DNA of 10,352 nt, from assembly GCA_026770585.1 (NCBI GenBank), contig MU646356.1, forward strand, positions 653,279 to 663,630, read 5' to 3'. The DNA comes from Baffinella frigidus (lineage: Eukaryota; Cryptophyceae; Cryptomonadales; Baffinellaceae). The notes under the pieces were generated by a model. That model was not told the origin of the DNA and did no database searches. It saw nothing but the letters and a program-made list of their open reading frames with translations. How positions within the stretch are numbered: the stretch's first letter is position 1; each line of letters opens with the position of its first letter. Shown piece after piece: positions 6,301 to 10,352 of the stretch. The position numbers and the translations under genes are program-made.

Positions 6301-9300
6301 GCTCTCTCTCTCGTCTCTCTGCCATGGCTTTGGCCGACCCTTGCGGACTCGTATCTGCACGCTATGCCCTCTCTCTCTCGCTGTCGTTTGAGCCCACAGC
6401 CCCAACACCCAGCGCGCGTTGAGTCAGCGAGGCAGACTCGTGCTGTTTTTGCACCTGTTGACTACCACGAACCAACCCGAAAAAACAGACCCTGGACCCT
6501 AAACCCTCAACTCTAAACCTTAAACCCCAAACCCTAAACCCTAAACCCCAAACCCCAAACCCCAAACCCCAAACCCCAAACCCCAAACCCCAAACCCCAA
6601 ACCATAGACCATAAACCATAAACCCTCCAATCCAAAACCTAAAACCTAAACCCTTAACCCTAAACCCCAAACACAGGTTGCGGCGTCGAACCCCATGGAG
6701 GTGCTCAAGATCCGCGGGCAGGTGCAACCCTAAATCCTCAACCCTGAAACCCTAAACCCCAAACCCTGTGCCCCTGACCCTCAACCCTCAACCCTAGACC
6801 CTGATCCCTGACCCCTGTACCCTAAAGCCTGAACCCTAAACCCTGATCCCTGAACCTCAAAGCCCTAAACCCCTAACCCCTGAACCATGAACCCCTGACC
6901 CTCAACCCTCAGCCCTCAACCCTCAACCCTGATCCCTGTGCCCTAAAACCCTCAACCCTCAACCCTGAACCCTAAACCCTTGAACATTAACCCTGAACCT
7001 AAACTCTAAACCCTTATCTCCCAATTCCCAACCCCCAACCCCAAACCAAGCGCTTCCCTTGATGTCCTTTGCAACCCCCCCTCTGCTGCCGCAATCCCCC
7101 CTCTCTGCAAGCAAGGTTCAGGCCTAGTATGGCTTCAGGCGAAGGGCTTGGGGTCTAGGGTGTATGCCAACTAACATGAGTCAACGCATATGCTGGGTAA
7201 CGCGGCGGGGGAGGGGGTGCCAGCAAGGCCATATGACAGAAAGGCCATATGACAGCAAATCCATATGACAGCAAGGCCATATGACAGCAAATCCAGGCCT
7301 CGTTTAAACTGACACGCGTTAACGAAAATGCTGGGTAACTCGGGAGGTGGGGGTACCAGCAAGGTACAGGCCTCGTTTTAAACTTACATGGTTCGGGGTT
7401 GGGGGCGCTAAACTGACTCGGTTTGGCGTAGGTGCTCGGGTCGGCGGGGGGGGGCATTCAGGGAGCGTTGAAGGAGGTTGGCTTCGGGGGGCTTTACAAG
7501 TACGTTCCCTCCCACGCCAGAATGATCCAGGGAAACCGACGCCTTATCCACGCCAGATCTGGCGTCGTTGACTTGAGAATCCATGGGGTTTCCCTTGAAA
7601 GATGTCAAAAGTGGATGTTTCGACCCCCTGGCGTGGTTGACACGCTCACGGTCGTATGCGGGTTTCACGAGTACCGCTCCCCCCCGCACGCACAGTCTTC
7701 GACTTTGGACCGTCGCCCCCCTCAACAGCACATCCTGCAGCGGACCCTCAACCCCCTCGACATTCTAGCGCTGCCTCAGTTTTATTCTGGCTCGTCCTTA
7801 CAAGGATTTAAGAGCAGAAATCCAGTACAAAAGGGCGAACATATAGCCTTTAGGACGAGCCAGAATGAAATTCGCGCAGAGCTAGACATTGCGCTCGAAC
7901 CCGGTTGGAGAGGCCGGTATGTCCCTTGCGGACGGATTCGGATTCGGAGAAGTGAAGGTAGGGTTCTGCGTCATATGCCGTATGATATGATGGTTTTGTT
8001 GAGAGGTGTTGAGCCGGCCAACATGGGTTTTCGAAAGGATGAGGGATCTTTGAAAGGGGTTGGTTGGGTGCTGGTCGGTGTGGCCGATGCGAATTCGAAG
8101 AAGGGGACGTGATGGTAGGGTCCTGGCGTGAATGAATCTCAGATGGGGTCATATTCAATTTAATCACCGTTTTCCATCTTGTGGGTGGGGTTTGTGTCAT
8201 GTTACATCTACGTCGCGGCTATGATAGAAACTTTCACCCTTAATATAGCACCAAACGGAGTTTAAAATTGAATCTGATCTCGCATTGAATCAGGGGGTGG
8301 TTGGTGCTGAAAACCCAATTCTGTTGCGTGAATGGATCCGGGGGGTGGTTGGGTGCTCAAACTCGGAGAAGGGACCAGGATGGTAGGGCCCTGCATCATA
8401 TCACTTGAACACGGATGTGTGGATCCAGCAGGGCCGGGGGGGGGGCGGGGAAACCAACTCTGTTCCATGAATTCATCAGGGGGGTGATTGGGTCCTGAAA
8501 AACCTGTTTCATGAATGGATCAGGGAGGGGGGAGGGCTGGTCGTTGTCGCGTGAATCGATCAGGGGGGTGGTTGGGTGTTTGGAATTGAAACTGATTGCG
8601 CATGACACGAGGGGTGTGGTGGGGTGCTCGTCACGTGACACCCCATTCGCAATGATCTACTTTCCCGTGTACTCATTCACGTAGGGCCCTGCGTCTTATG
8701 ATGCGAGCATCTCATGATGTGAACACGGATGTGTGAATCCAACAGGGGTGGGGGGGGGTGCTGGTCGCGGGAGATCCCGTTGTCGACGTCGGAGGCTAAG
8801 ACAGAAGATCTCACCGTTAAGATAGCACAAAACGGTGTTTGAAATTGGATCTGATGTCGCACTACACCAGGGGGGTGATTGGGTGCTGGTCGCGGGACAT
8901 CCCGTTCTCGATGATCTACTTTCCGGTCTACTCCTTCACCAAGGACAAACTCGAGGGGCAGGGCCACAACAAGTACGCCCCCCCTCCGCCCTTTAGGTGC
9001 AGGAAGCAGGAAGCAGGGCGCAGGGCGCAAGGCATCGTTGTGAGATGGCATTCATCCTCAATTAAATTAATTGAGGTTCCTCAATTCAATTTATCTCCGA
9101 CCCCTAGTGTGTAGACTCATAACGCCGTGGGGCCTGGAACAATCCTAGGGGCACTGCATGTTTTCTCCGTGACCACCGGTCTTGGCTGACTAGGCAACCT
9201 AGAACTCAATGTGTCCTCTGTTCGTTTGTTCCAAGGGCGTGTGAAGCGACCAACCAGGAAAATTTACTCCACAAATCATGGTTGGTCGCTTCACACGCTC

Positions 9301-10352
9301 TTGCAACAAAAGAACAGAGGGAAAGTTCAGTTCGAGGTCGACTAGTCAATCAAGAGCGGAAATTTACTCCACAAATCCTGACGCAAAATTCGCCGCGTGA
9401 TATGAAACCCCGGCCGACTTTCCAGGCTCCTGTGCTCACTGGGCGCCGGGCTTGTGGCTGGCGTGGCCGCGGCCGGGCCCACCACGCCCATGGACGTCGT
9501 CAAGACTCGCCTCCAGGTTCTCGAATCGTCTAGTGTGGTGGAGAAGGGTCTGGAATGTTCTAGATTTGTGGAGAAGGGTCGGAAGTCGCGGTGGAATCTT
9601 GGGCGAGGTTTCTCGCGATGGTTGGGGTATCGATGCGGCGTGCCACCCAGCGGACTTCGAAGGGATTTTGAATAATCCCTGAGCGACAAGACACAGGACC
9701 TTACGGCAGGAAATCCGTAGGGACACAGGGGGGTTCCTACGGATAAGCTAGCGAAAAGTCGGCCCGATTCGGGCCGAAAATCCCTGCGTAGCCCGCTGTG
9801 TGGATGGAGAAAATAGACTTAAGCTTTGCGGGGTGGCAGAACTCTTGAGAAAATAGACTTAAACTTGGCGCGGTGGCAGAACTCGATGACGTTGGGCAAC
9901 TACAAGGAGTTCATCTGCATACTCTTGCGCCACAGAACTGTTACTGCAGACGCTTGAGAAAACAGACTGAACTAATACAACAGACTGAAAACTGAAATTA
10001 TAAAATACACTGAACCCGGGCGTTTTGGTGGTGGCAGAACCCGATGACGTCGGGGAACTACAAGGGGTTCATCGACTGCGTGCAACAGATGGCTATCAAG
10101 GAGGTCTGTCTCCTCTGCCTCATTCTTGACTTTGGGGGCTTTTTGCGGCGTCAAAGTTGACGGATTTGTACCGCGCACCCAAGATGTCAACTTGAGAATA
10201 GTCCGCAAAAGCATCCTCGGAGGTGCCACGCCGACATCTCGACTCTCTCTCCAAAATCCCGCAATCCCTCAATCCCTGACCGGACAACCGTGCTCTTCCC
10301 CTGCAGCATCCTCACCCAACACCCATATTTCCGTGTCCGGTATGGGACCTCC
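2537..10352 (+). CDS. Mitochondrial carrier family transporter, multi-exon, 3' end outside the window
   Basis: This gene encodes a six-helix membrane transporter of the mitochondrial carrier (SLC25) family. Ten or eleven exons join in frame: 2537-2806, 3558-3614, 3751-3786 or 4104-4148, 4810-4893, 6116-6223, 6677-6721, 7432-7499, 8871-8972, 9426-9516, 10038-10103. All junctions are GT-AG. The spliced product shows the three family signatures in order: PIDTAKTRMQ, PMEVLKIRGQ and PMDVVKTRLQ. Each is followed by the expected loop and, for repeats 1 and 2, the even-numbered helix. RDIPFSMIYFPVY in helix 4 resembles glutamate and aspartate/glutamate carriers, and the Arg-Asp pair there is typical of amino-acid transporters in the family, so an amino-acid substrate is inferred. 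There are no EF-hands. An N-terminal signal peptide is unusual for the family. Helix 6 and the stop codon lie past the right edge. Membership is secure; substrate and compartment are not. Confidence 0.92.
2850..3094 (+). repeat. Duplicated block GAGTGTATCTGARATGGG
   Basis: The block GAGTGTATCTGAGATGGGA...GCGAGGTGCGA...GAAATGCGT at 2850-2895 recurs at 3025-3094. The second copy has an internal partial repeat (GAGTATATGAGATGGGG). No coding function is apparent; it lies wholly inside intron 1. Confidence 0.65.
3221..3318 (+). repeat. Dispersed repeat, copy 1 (about 98 bp)
   Basis: Starts AGCGGACTT, then AGGGATTTTGAATAA and an AC-rich part, and ends with CCGTAGGGACA, a G run, and TTCCTACGGATAA. 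The other copy is at 9649-9746 in intron 9. The CCGTAGGG...CCTACGG pair inside could form a small stem. Confidence 0.75.
3379..3540. mobile_element. Hairpin / MITE-like element (162 bp) next to exon 2
   Basis: Arms of about 58 nt (3379-3436 and 3483-3540) are almost perfectly complementary: CTTATCTCAGATAA at the outer ends and CAACTCCCCCACAAATC at the inner ends. The loop is about 46 nt and there is no open frame of note. The right end is 17 bp from exon 2, so the element supplies most of the sequence where the branch point should be. No target-site duplication is obvious. Confidence 0.8.
3558..3614 (+). CDS. Exon 2: carrier signature of repeat 1
   Basis: Nineteen codons starting VMYPIDTAKTRMQ. 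This is the odd-helix signature PX[DE]XX[KR]X[KR] plus the usual RXQ, where Pro kinks helix 1 and Asp and Lys form the matrix salt-bridge network. The acceptor is GTGGCAG and the donor is GAG|GTGCGT. Both ends are in phase 0. Confidence 0.9.
3751..3786 (+). CDS. Exon 3a: matrix loop of repeat 1, first copy
   Basis: Twelve codons, RTYRSTFQTLSK, between TTTGCTCAG and AAG|GTCGCGCCC. It matches the Y-x-S-x-x-D/Q-x-x-x-K element of the matrix helix that precedes the EEG of the next exon. An acceptor at 3728 could extend it upstream in frame. It is near-identical to exon 3b, from 3754 through the donor. Either copy, or both, would keep the frame. Confidence 0.7.
4031..4082 (+). repeat. GCAAAAAGGGTT tandem repeat
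   Basis: Four copies of GCAAAAAGGGTT or close variants, in two pairs separated by CACGCGT, just upstream of exon 3b. No coding role is seen. Confidence 0.75.
4104..4148 (+). CDS. Exon 3b: matrix loop of repeat 1, second copy
   Basis: Fifteen codons, HPGQTYRSTFQILSK, between TTTGGTCAG and AAG|GTAGCGCCC. From ACGTACCGC through the donor it differs from exon 3a by a silent change (ACT/ACC), one Thr to Ile change, and one base in the donor region. Its loop length is closer to that of related carriers. Including both copies would duplicate the matrix helix, so I expect one or the other to be used. Confidence 0.7.
4646..4678 (+). pseudogene. Truncated copy of exon 4 head with stop
   Basis: After GGTCAG the sequence reads VAGEEGLPTV then TAG. 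The real exon 4 reads VAGEEGLPSVYRG. The copy retains a plausible acceptor and phase 0. It breaks inside the Tyr codon where sequence of the inverted-repeat element begins (GGCTTTCTATTTGCCC). If spliced in, it would terminate translation. Confidence 0.75.
4685..4756 (-). mobile_element. Fragment of the 120-bp inverted-repeat element
   Basis: GTACTGGATTTCTGCTCT and AAGGACGAGCCAGAATAAAA here are the reverse complement of the element at 7765-7884, and homology runs to GCAGAGCTA at 4748-4756. The other terminal repeat is missing and replaced by the broken exon 4 copy. A possible far end, TAGCTCTGCCTGA, lies at 4420-4432, which would make a larger composite element carrying the exon fragment. Confidence 0.7.
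4810..4893 (+). CDS. Exon 4: end of matrix helix and start of helix 2
   Basis: Twenty-eight codons. VAGEEGLPSVYRGLLP is the family EGXXXXYRG motif that links matrix helix to helix 2, followed by VLLGSAPEMAVQ entering the membrane. Acceptor TATGCAG, donor CAG|GTATGT, phase 0 at both ends. It joins exon 3 to give ILSK-VAGEEG, as in other carriers. Four partial copies of this exon lie in the flanking introns. Confidence 0.92.
5018..5038 (+). pseudogene. Copy of exon 4 tail
   Basis: GCGCCCGAGATGTCTGTCCAG followed by GTATCT copies the last seven codons of exon 4 (APEMAVQ, here APEMSVQ) with its donor. The upstream part of the exon is absent, so it cannot serve alone as an exon. Confidence 0.75.
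5151..5213 (+). pseudogene. Long diverged copy of exon 4
   Basis: Reads PTVHRGLLSVLLG then SALEMPVQ and ends CAG|GTATCC. It matches exon 4 codon by codon from LPSVYRG onward without indels, but lacks the VAGEEG head. Visible differences are about four silent and five replacement changes, including Tyr to His and two lost Pro, which looks like decay rather than constraint. Confidence 0.8.
5661..5866. mobile_element. Inverted-repeat element (206 bp) with possible 4-bp target duplication
   Basis: Terminal repeats of about 42 nt: ATTGTCGATCTGGGCTTCGC on the left, its near complement at the right end, both continuing to GAGGTCAGGTCAG. A paralogous site without the insert exists at about 5009-5022 (GTAACAGAGAAGCG). 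Comparing the two suggests CAGA was duplicated (CAGA-G-element-G-CAGA). The core is AT-rich without a coding frame. Confidence 0.75.
6116..6223 (+). CDS. Exon 5: rest of helix 2, intermembrane loop, helix 3 start
   Basis: Thirty-six codons. IFAYEWARDTIKEKTGK finishes helix 2 and gives the charged loop, then MGLQISAGLFSGFTH begins helix 3 with the small-residue AGXXSG pattern. Acceptor AACCAG, donor CAT|GTGCCTCCC, phase 0. It joins exon 4 as EMAVQ-IFAYE, matching the AIQxxxYE pattern of carriers. Confidence 0.92.
6251..6320 (+). repeat. (CT)n microsatellite
   Basis: A nearly pure CT tract with a few interruptions begins about 28 bp after the exon 5 donor. On the sense strand it is a long pyrimidine tract, though it is far from the acceptor. 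Confidence 0.9.
6488..6670 (-). repeat. Interstitial telomere-type repeats, upstream block
   Basis: Repeats of CCCTAAA and variants (CCCCAAA, CCCTCAA, CCATAAA). A run of about eight consecutive CCCCAAA units lies near 6545-6601. The G-rich strand, TTTAGGG/TTTGGGG, is the minus strand. The block ends six bases before exon 6. Confidence 0.9.
6677..6721 (+). CDS. Exon 6: carrier signature of repeat 2, inside telomeric repeats
   Basis: Fifteen codons, VAASNPMEVLKIRGQ. This is the repeat 2 signature PXEXXKXRXQ closing helix 3. Acceptor AAACACAG, donor CAG|GTGCAACCCTAAA, phase 0 both ends. It joins exon 5 to give the expected eight residues between SG and Pro. Both splice sites are formed within or at the edge of telomere-like repeats, so this 45-nt exon is embedded in a repeat array of over 550 bp. 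Open frames alone would miss it. Confidence 0.9.
6722..7050 (-). repeat. Interstitial telomere-type repeats, downstream block
   Basis: Begins at the donor of exon 6 (GTGCAACCCTAAA) and continues as degenerate CCCTAAA, CCCTGAA, CCCTCAA and CCCTGAC units, fading near 7050. It is more diverged than the upstream block. It forms the first 330 bp of intron 6. Confidence 0.9.
7221..7294 (+). repeat. CATATGACAGCAA tandem repeat
   Basis: Four units of about 16-17 bp, CCATATGACAG plus AAAGG, CAAAT or CAAGG. The unit alternates between two spacer types. Confidence 0.85.
7432..7499 (+). CDS. Exon 7: matrix loop of repeat 2
   Basis: Sixty-eight nt read VLGSAGGGIQGALKEVGF then GGLYK, the last codon split AA|G. 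The LKEVGFGGLYKG segment is the family EGxxGLYKG element. Acceptor GGCGTAG; donor TACAA|GTACGTTCCC. A run of nine G encodes part of the Gly-rich loop and would be prone to slippage. Confidence 0.88.
7765..7884. mobile_element. 120-bp inverted-repeat element with GACATT target duplication
   Basis: Terminal repeats of about 32 nt, TAGCGCTGCC...ATTCTGGCTCGTCC and the near complement at the right end. The element is flanked by GACATT at 7759-7764 and 7885-7890, a plausible 6-bp target-site duplication. No coding frame. A relative in opposite orientation lies at 4685-4756. Best read as a non-autonomous DNA transposon. Confidence 0.8.
8290..8600 (+). repeat. Series of acceptor-like copies of the exon 8 start
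   Basis: Copies of CAGGGGGTGRTTGGGTGCT occur at about 8291, 8336, 8476 and 8560, with weaker ones near 8056 and 8430. The true junction reads CCAG|GGGGGTGATTGGGTGC. Each copy keeps an AG before the G run but diverges 15-20 nt into the exon. Confidence 0.75.
8612..8680 (+). CDS. Candidate alternative exon 8' (helix 4)
   Basis: After ACGAG, the phase 2 frame reads GVVGCSSRDTPFAMIYFPVY then SFT, against GVIGCWSRDIPFSMIYFPVY in exon 8. Nineteen of 23 residues agree and most base differences are at third positions. An exon could end at TTCAC|GTAGGGCCC, which has the same phase as exon 8 and the C-rich context common to donors here; otherwise TAG at 8682-8684 ends it. Used in place of exon 8 it would drop the KDKLEGQGHN loop but keep the frame. 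It may instead be a former exon or a poison exon. Confidence 0.5.
8746..8785 (+). pseudogene. Truncated copy of exon 8 head
   Basis: After AACAG the phase of exon 8 is kept and reads GGGGCWSREIPLS before similarity stops. Asp of the RD pair is Glu and Phe is Leu. It lacks the IYFPVY part and a donor. Confidence 0.75.
8871..8972 (+). CDS. Exon 8: helix 4 with RDIPFSMIYFPVY
   Basis: The first base completes Lys from exon 7, then 33 codons and two bases of the next. GVIGCWSRDIPFSMIYFPVY is helix 4, with the Arg-Asp pair at the position known as contact point II, which in this family marks amino-acid carriers. SFTKDKLEGQGHNK forms the following loop. Acceptor ACACCAG, donor AACAA|GTACGCCCC. RDIPFSxIYFP is shared with glutamate and aspartate/glutamate carriers. 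Confidence 0.92.
8973..9425 (+). other. Intron 8 (453 bp)
   Basis: Starts GTACGCCCCCC, ends TTTCCAG. It holds an AT-rich segment (AATTAAATTAATTGAGG...CCTCAATT) at 9059-9095, the hairpin element at 9215-9320, and a second copy of that element's loop sequence (AAATTTACTCCACAAATC) at 9359-9379. No other gene seen. Confidence 0.8.
9215..9320. mobile_element. Hairpin / MITE-like element (106 bp)
   Basis: Arms of about 42 nt: CCTCTGTTCGTTTGTTCC and GGGCGTGTGAAGCGACCAACCA on the left pair with TGGTTGGTCGCTTCACACGC and TTGCAACAAAAGAACAGAGG on the right with a few mismatches. The 22-nt loop contains AATTTACTCCACAAATC, which recurs alone at 9361-9379. Confidence 0.8.
9426..9516 (+). CDS. Exon 9: helix 5 and carrier signature of repeat 3
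   Basis: One base completes Lys from exon 8, then 30 codons. LLCSLGAGLVAGVAAAG is helix 5 with the GXXXG pattern, and TTPMDVVKTRLQ is the repeat 3 signature. Acceptor TTTCCAG, donor CAG|GTTCTC, phase 0 at the end. Spacing from AG to Pro is the standard eight residues. Confidence 0.92.
9649..9746 (+). repeat. Dispersed repeat, copy 2 (about 98 bp)
   Basis: Same order of blocks as 3221-3318: AGCGGACTT, AGGGATTTTGAATAA, CCGTAGGGACA, G run, TTCCTACGGATAA. The same strand and roughly 80% similar by eye. Confidence 0.75.
9880..9924 (+). pseudogene. Decoy copy of exon 10 head
   Basis: After GGTGGCAG the frame reads NSMTLGNYKEFI, against NPMTSGNYKGFI in exon 10. Most visible changes replace amino acids, and similarity stops after Ile, where an Asp codon is missing. 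There is no donor equivalent to the real one, so it looks like a decaying duplicate. Confidence 0.75.
10038..10103 (+). CDS. Exon 10: matrix loop of repeat 3
   Basis: Twenty-two codons, starting NPMTSGNYKGFIDCVQQM and ending AIKE. NYKGFIDCxxxxxxxE is the matrix helix of repeat 3, normally followed by EG and helix 6 in later exons. Acceptor GTGGCAG, donor GAG|GTCTGT, phase 0. Confidence 0.88.
10104..10352 (+). other. Start of intron 10, runs to the window edge
   Basis: Starts GTCTGTCTCC. It contains CAAAGTTGACGGATTTGTACC at about 10153 and a matching GTCAACTT nearby in opposite orientation. I tried to continue the protein (EG...helix 6) here and found no exon. An acceptor-like CCCCTGCAG lies at 10298-10306 but what follows does not read as carrier sequence. 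Confidence 0.6.

Larger units (their letters stand above)
6224..6676 (+). other. Intron 5 (453 bp)
   Basis: It opens with GTGCCTCCCG, passes through a CT microsatellite (6251-6320, with a second short tract at 6368-6381), then about 60 bp of unique sequence, and its last 180 bp are degenerate telomeric repeats ending AAACACAG at exon 6. Confidence 0.8.
6722..7431 (+). other. Intron 6 (710 bp)
   Basis: Starts CAG|GTGCAA and ends GGCGTAG|GTGCTC. The same AGGTGC therefore stands at both ends, as in introns created by duplication of an AGGT site. Contents: telomeric block to 7050, then repeats of ATGCTGGGTAAC...CAGCAAGG (near 7189-7228 and 7327-7364) and AGGCCTCGTTT (7287, 7370), and the CATATGACAG tandem repeat. 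Confidence 0.7.
7500..8870 (+). other. Intron 7 (1371 bp), packed with exon 8 copies
   Basis: From GTACGT to ACACCAG. The first part holds a Bgl-type palindrome (7550-7565) and the 120-bp element at 7765-7884. From about 7960 the intron is a degenerate array: GTAGGGYCCTGCRTC (7956, 8384, 8682), AACACGGATGTGTG (8408, 8723), TAAKATAGCACMAAACGG (8239, 8817) and repeated CAGGGGGTGRTTGGGTGCT acceptor-plus-head copies of exon 8. Confidence 0.8.
9517..10037 (+). other. Intron 9 (521 bp) with triplicated 3' end
   Basis: Contains a direct repeat (TGTGGAGAAGGGTC at 9537 and 9568), dispersed repeat copy 2 (9649-9746) and three versions of the acceptor region. GAGAAAATAGACTTAA...GGTGGCAGAACTC appears at about 9807-9846 and 9847-9884, and the real one ends at 10037 after GAGAAAACAGACTGAA. 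Confidence 0.75.

Noticed and set aside
6362-6727. Minus-strand frame with repeated Trp-Gly-Leu-Gly-Phe units
   Set aside because: It is a translation of telomere-type repeats; the periodicity is that of the 7-nt repeat.
7221-7294. CRISPR array
   Set aside because: Units of about 16 bp without unique spacers, in an intron of a eukaryotic gene; a simple tandem repeat.
7432-8112. 226-codon frame as a single protein
   Set aside because: Only the first 68 nt match the carrier. The rest runs through intron 7, including a transposon-like element.
10298-10352. Next exon (helix 6 region) after CCCCTGCAG
   Set aside because: The following frames do not show the expected EG...WKG or Arg-rich carrier sequence, and the window ends.

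Overview
This is eukaryotic nuclear DNA. No reading frame of bacterial type explains it. The ordered short exons, GT-AG junctions, long repeat-rich introns, inverted-repeat elements and CCCTAAA-type telomeric repeats all point to a protist or alga. TTTAGGG-type telomere repeats occur in plants, green algae and several protist algae including chromerids and dinoflagellates. Exon 1 encodes a signal peptide, which would fit a secondary-plastid alga, but I cannot fix the lineage.

The core of the window is one plus-strand gene for a mitochondrial carrier family (SLC25-type) membrane transporter. It starts at about 2537 and runs off the right edge. I assembled it by reading splice junctions in frame: exon 1 2537-2806, exon 2 3558-3614, exon 3a 3751-3786 and/or 3b 4104-4148, exon 4 4810-4893, exon 5 6116-6223, exon 6 6677-6721, exon 7 7432-7499, exon 8 8871-8972, exon 9 9426-9516, exon 10 10038-10103. 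About 312 codons are present. They cover the three carrier signatures (PIDTAKTRMQ, PMEVLKIRGQ, PMDVVKTRLQ) and the RDIPFSMIYFPVY segment, which resembles glutamate and aspartate/glutamate carriers. The last part of repeat 3, including helix 6, lies beyond the window.

Layout: 1-2400 is repeat-rich, mostly GC-rich DNA with palindromes, a small inverted-repeat element and no gene I can support. 2537-10352 is the carrier gene. Its introns (about 136 to 1371 bp) hold four hairpin or terminal-inverted-repeat elements, a 120-bp element with a 6-bp target-site duplication, CT microsatellites, tandem repeats and two telomere-repeat blocks that directly abut exon 6.

The most striking property is that the introns are full of partial copies of the gene's own exons together with their splice sites. 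Exon 3 is present twice in usable form. Exon 4 has a truncated copy upstream and three tail copies downstream. Exon 10 has a decoy copy. Intron 7 holds a series of copies of the exon 8 acceptor and head. One of these (8612-8680) keeps acceptor, phase, reading frame and a possible donor, and differs from exon 8 mostly at third codon positions. This suggests either alternative (mutually exclusive) exons or intron growth by repeated duplication across splice junctions.
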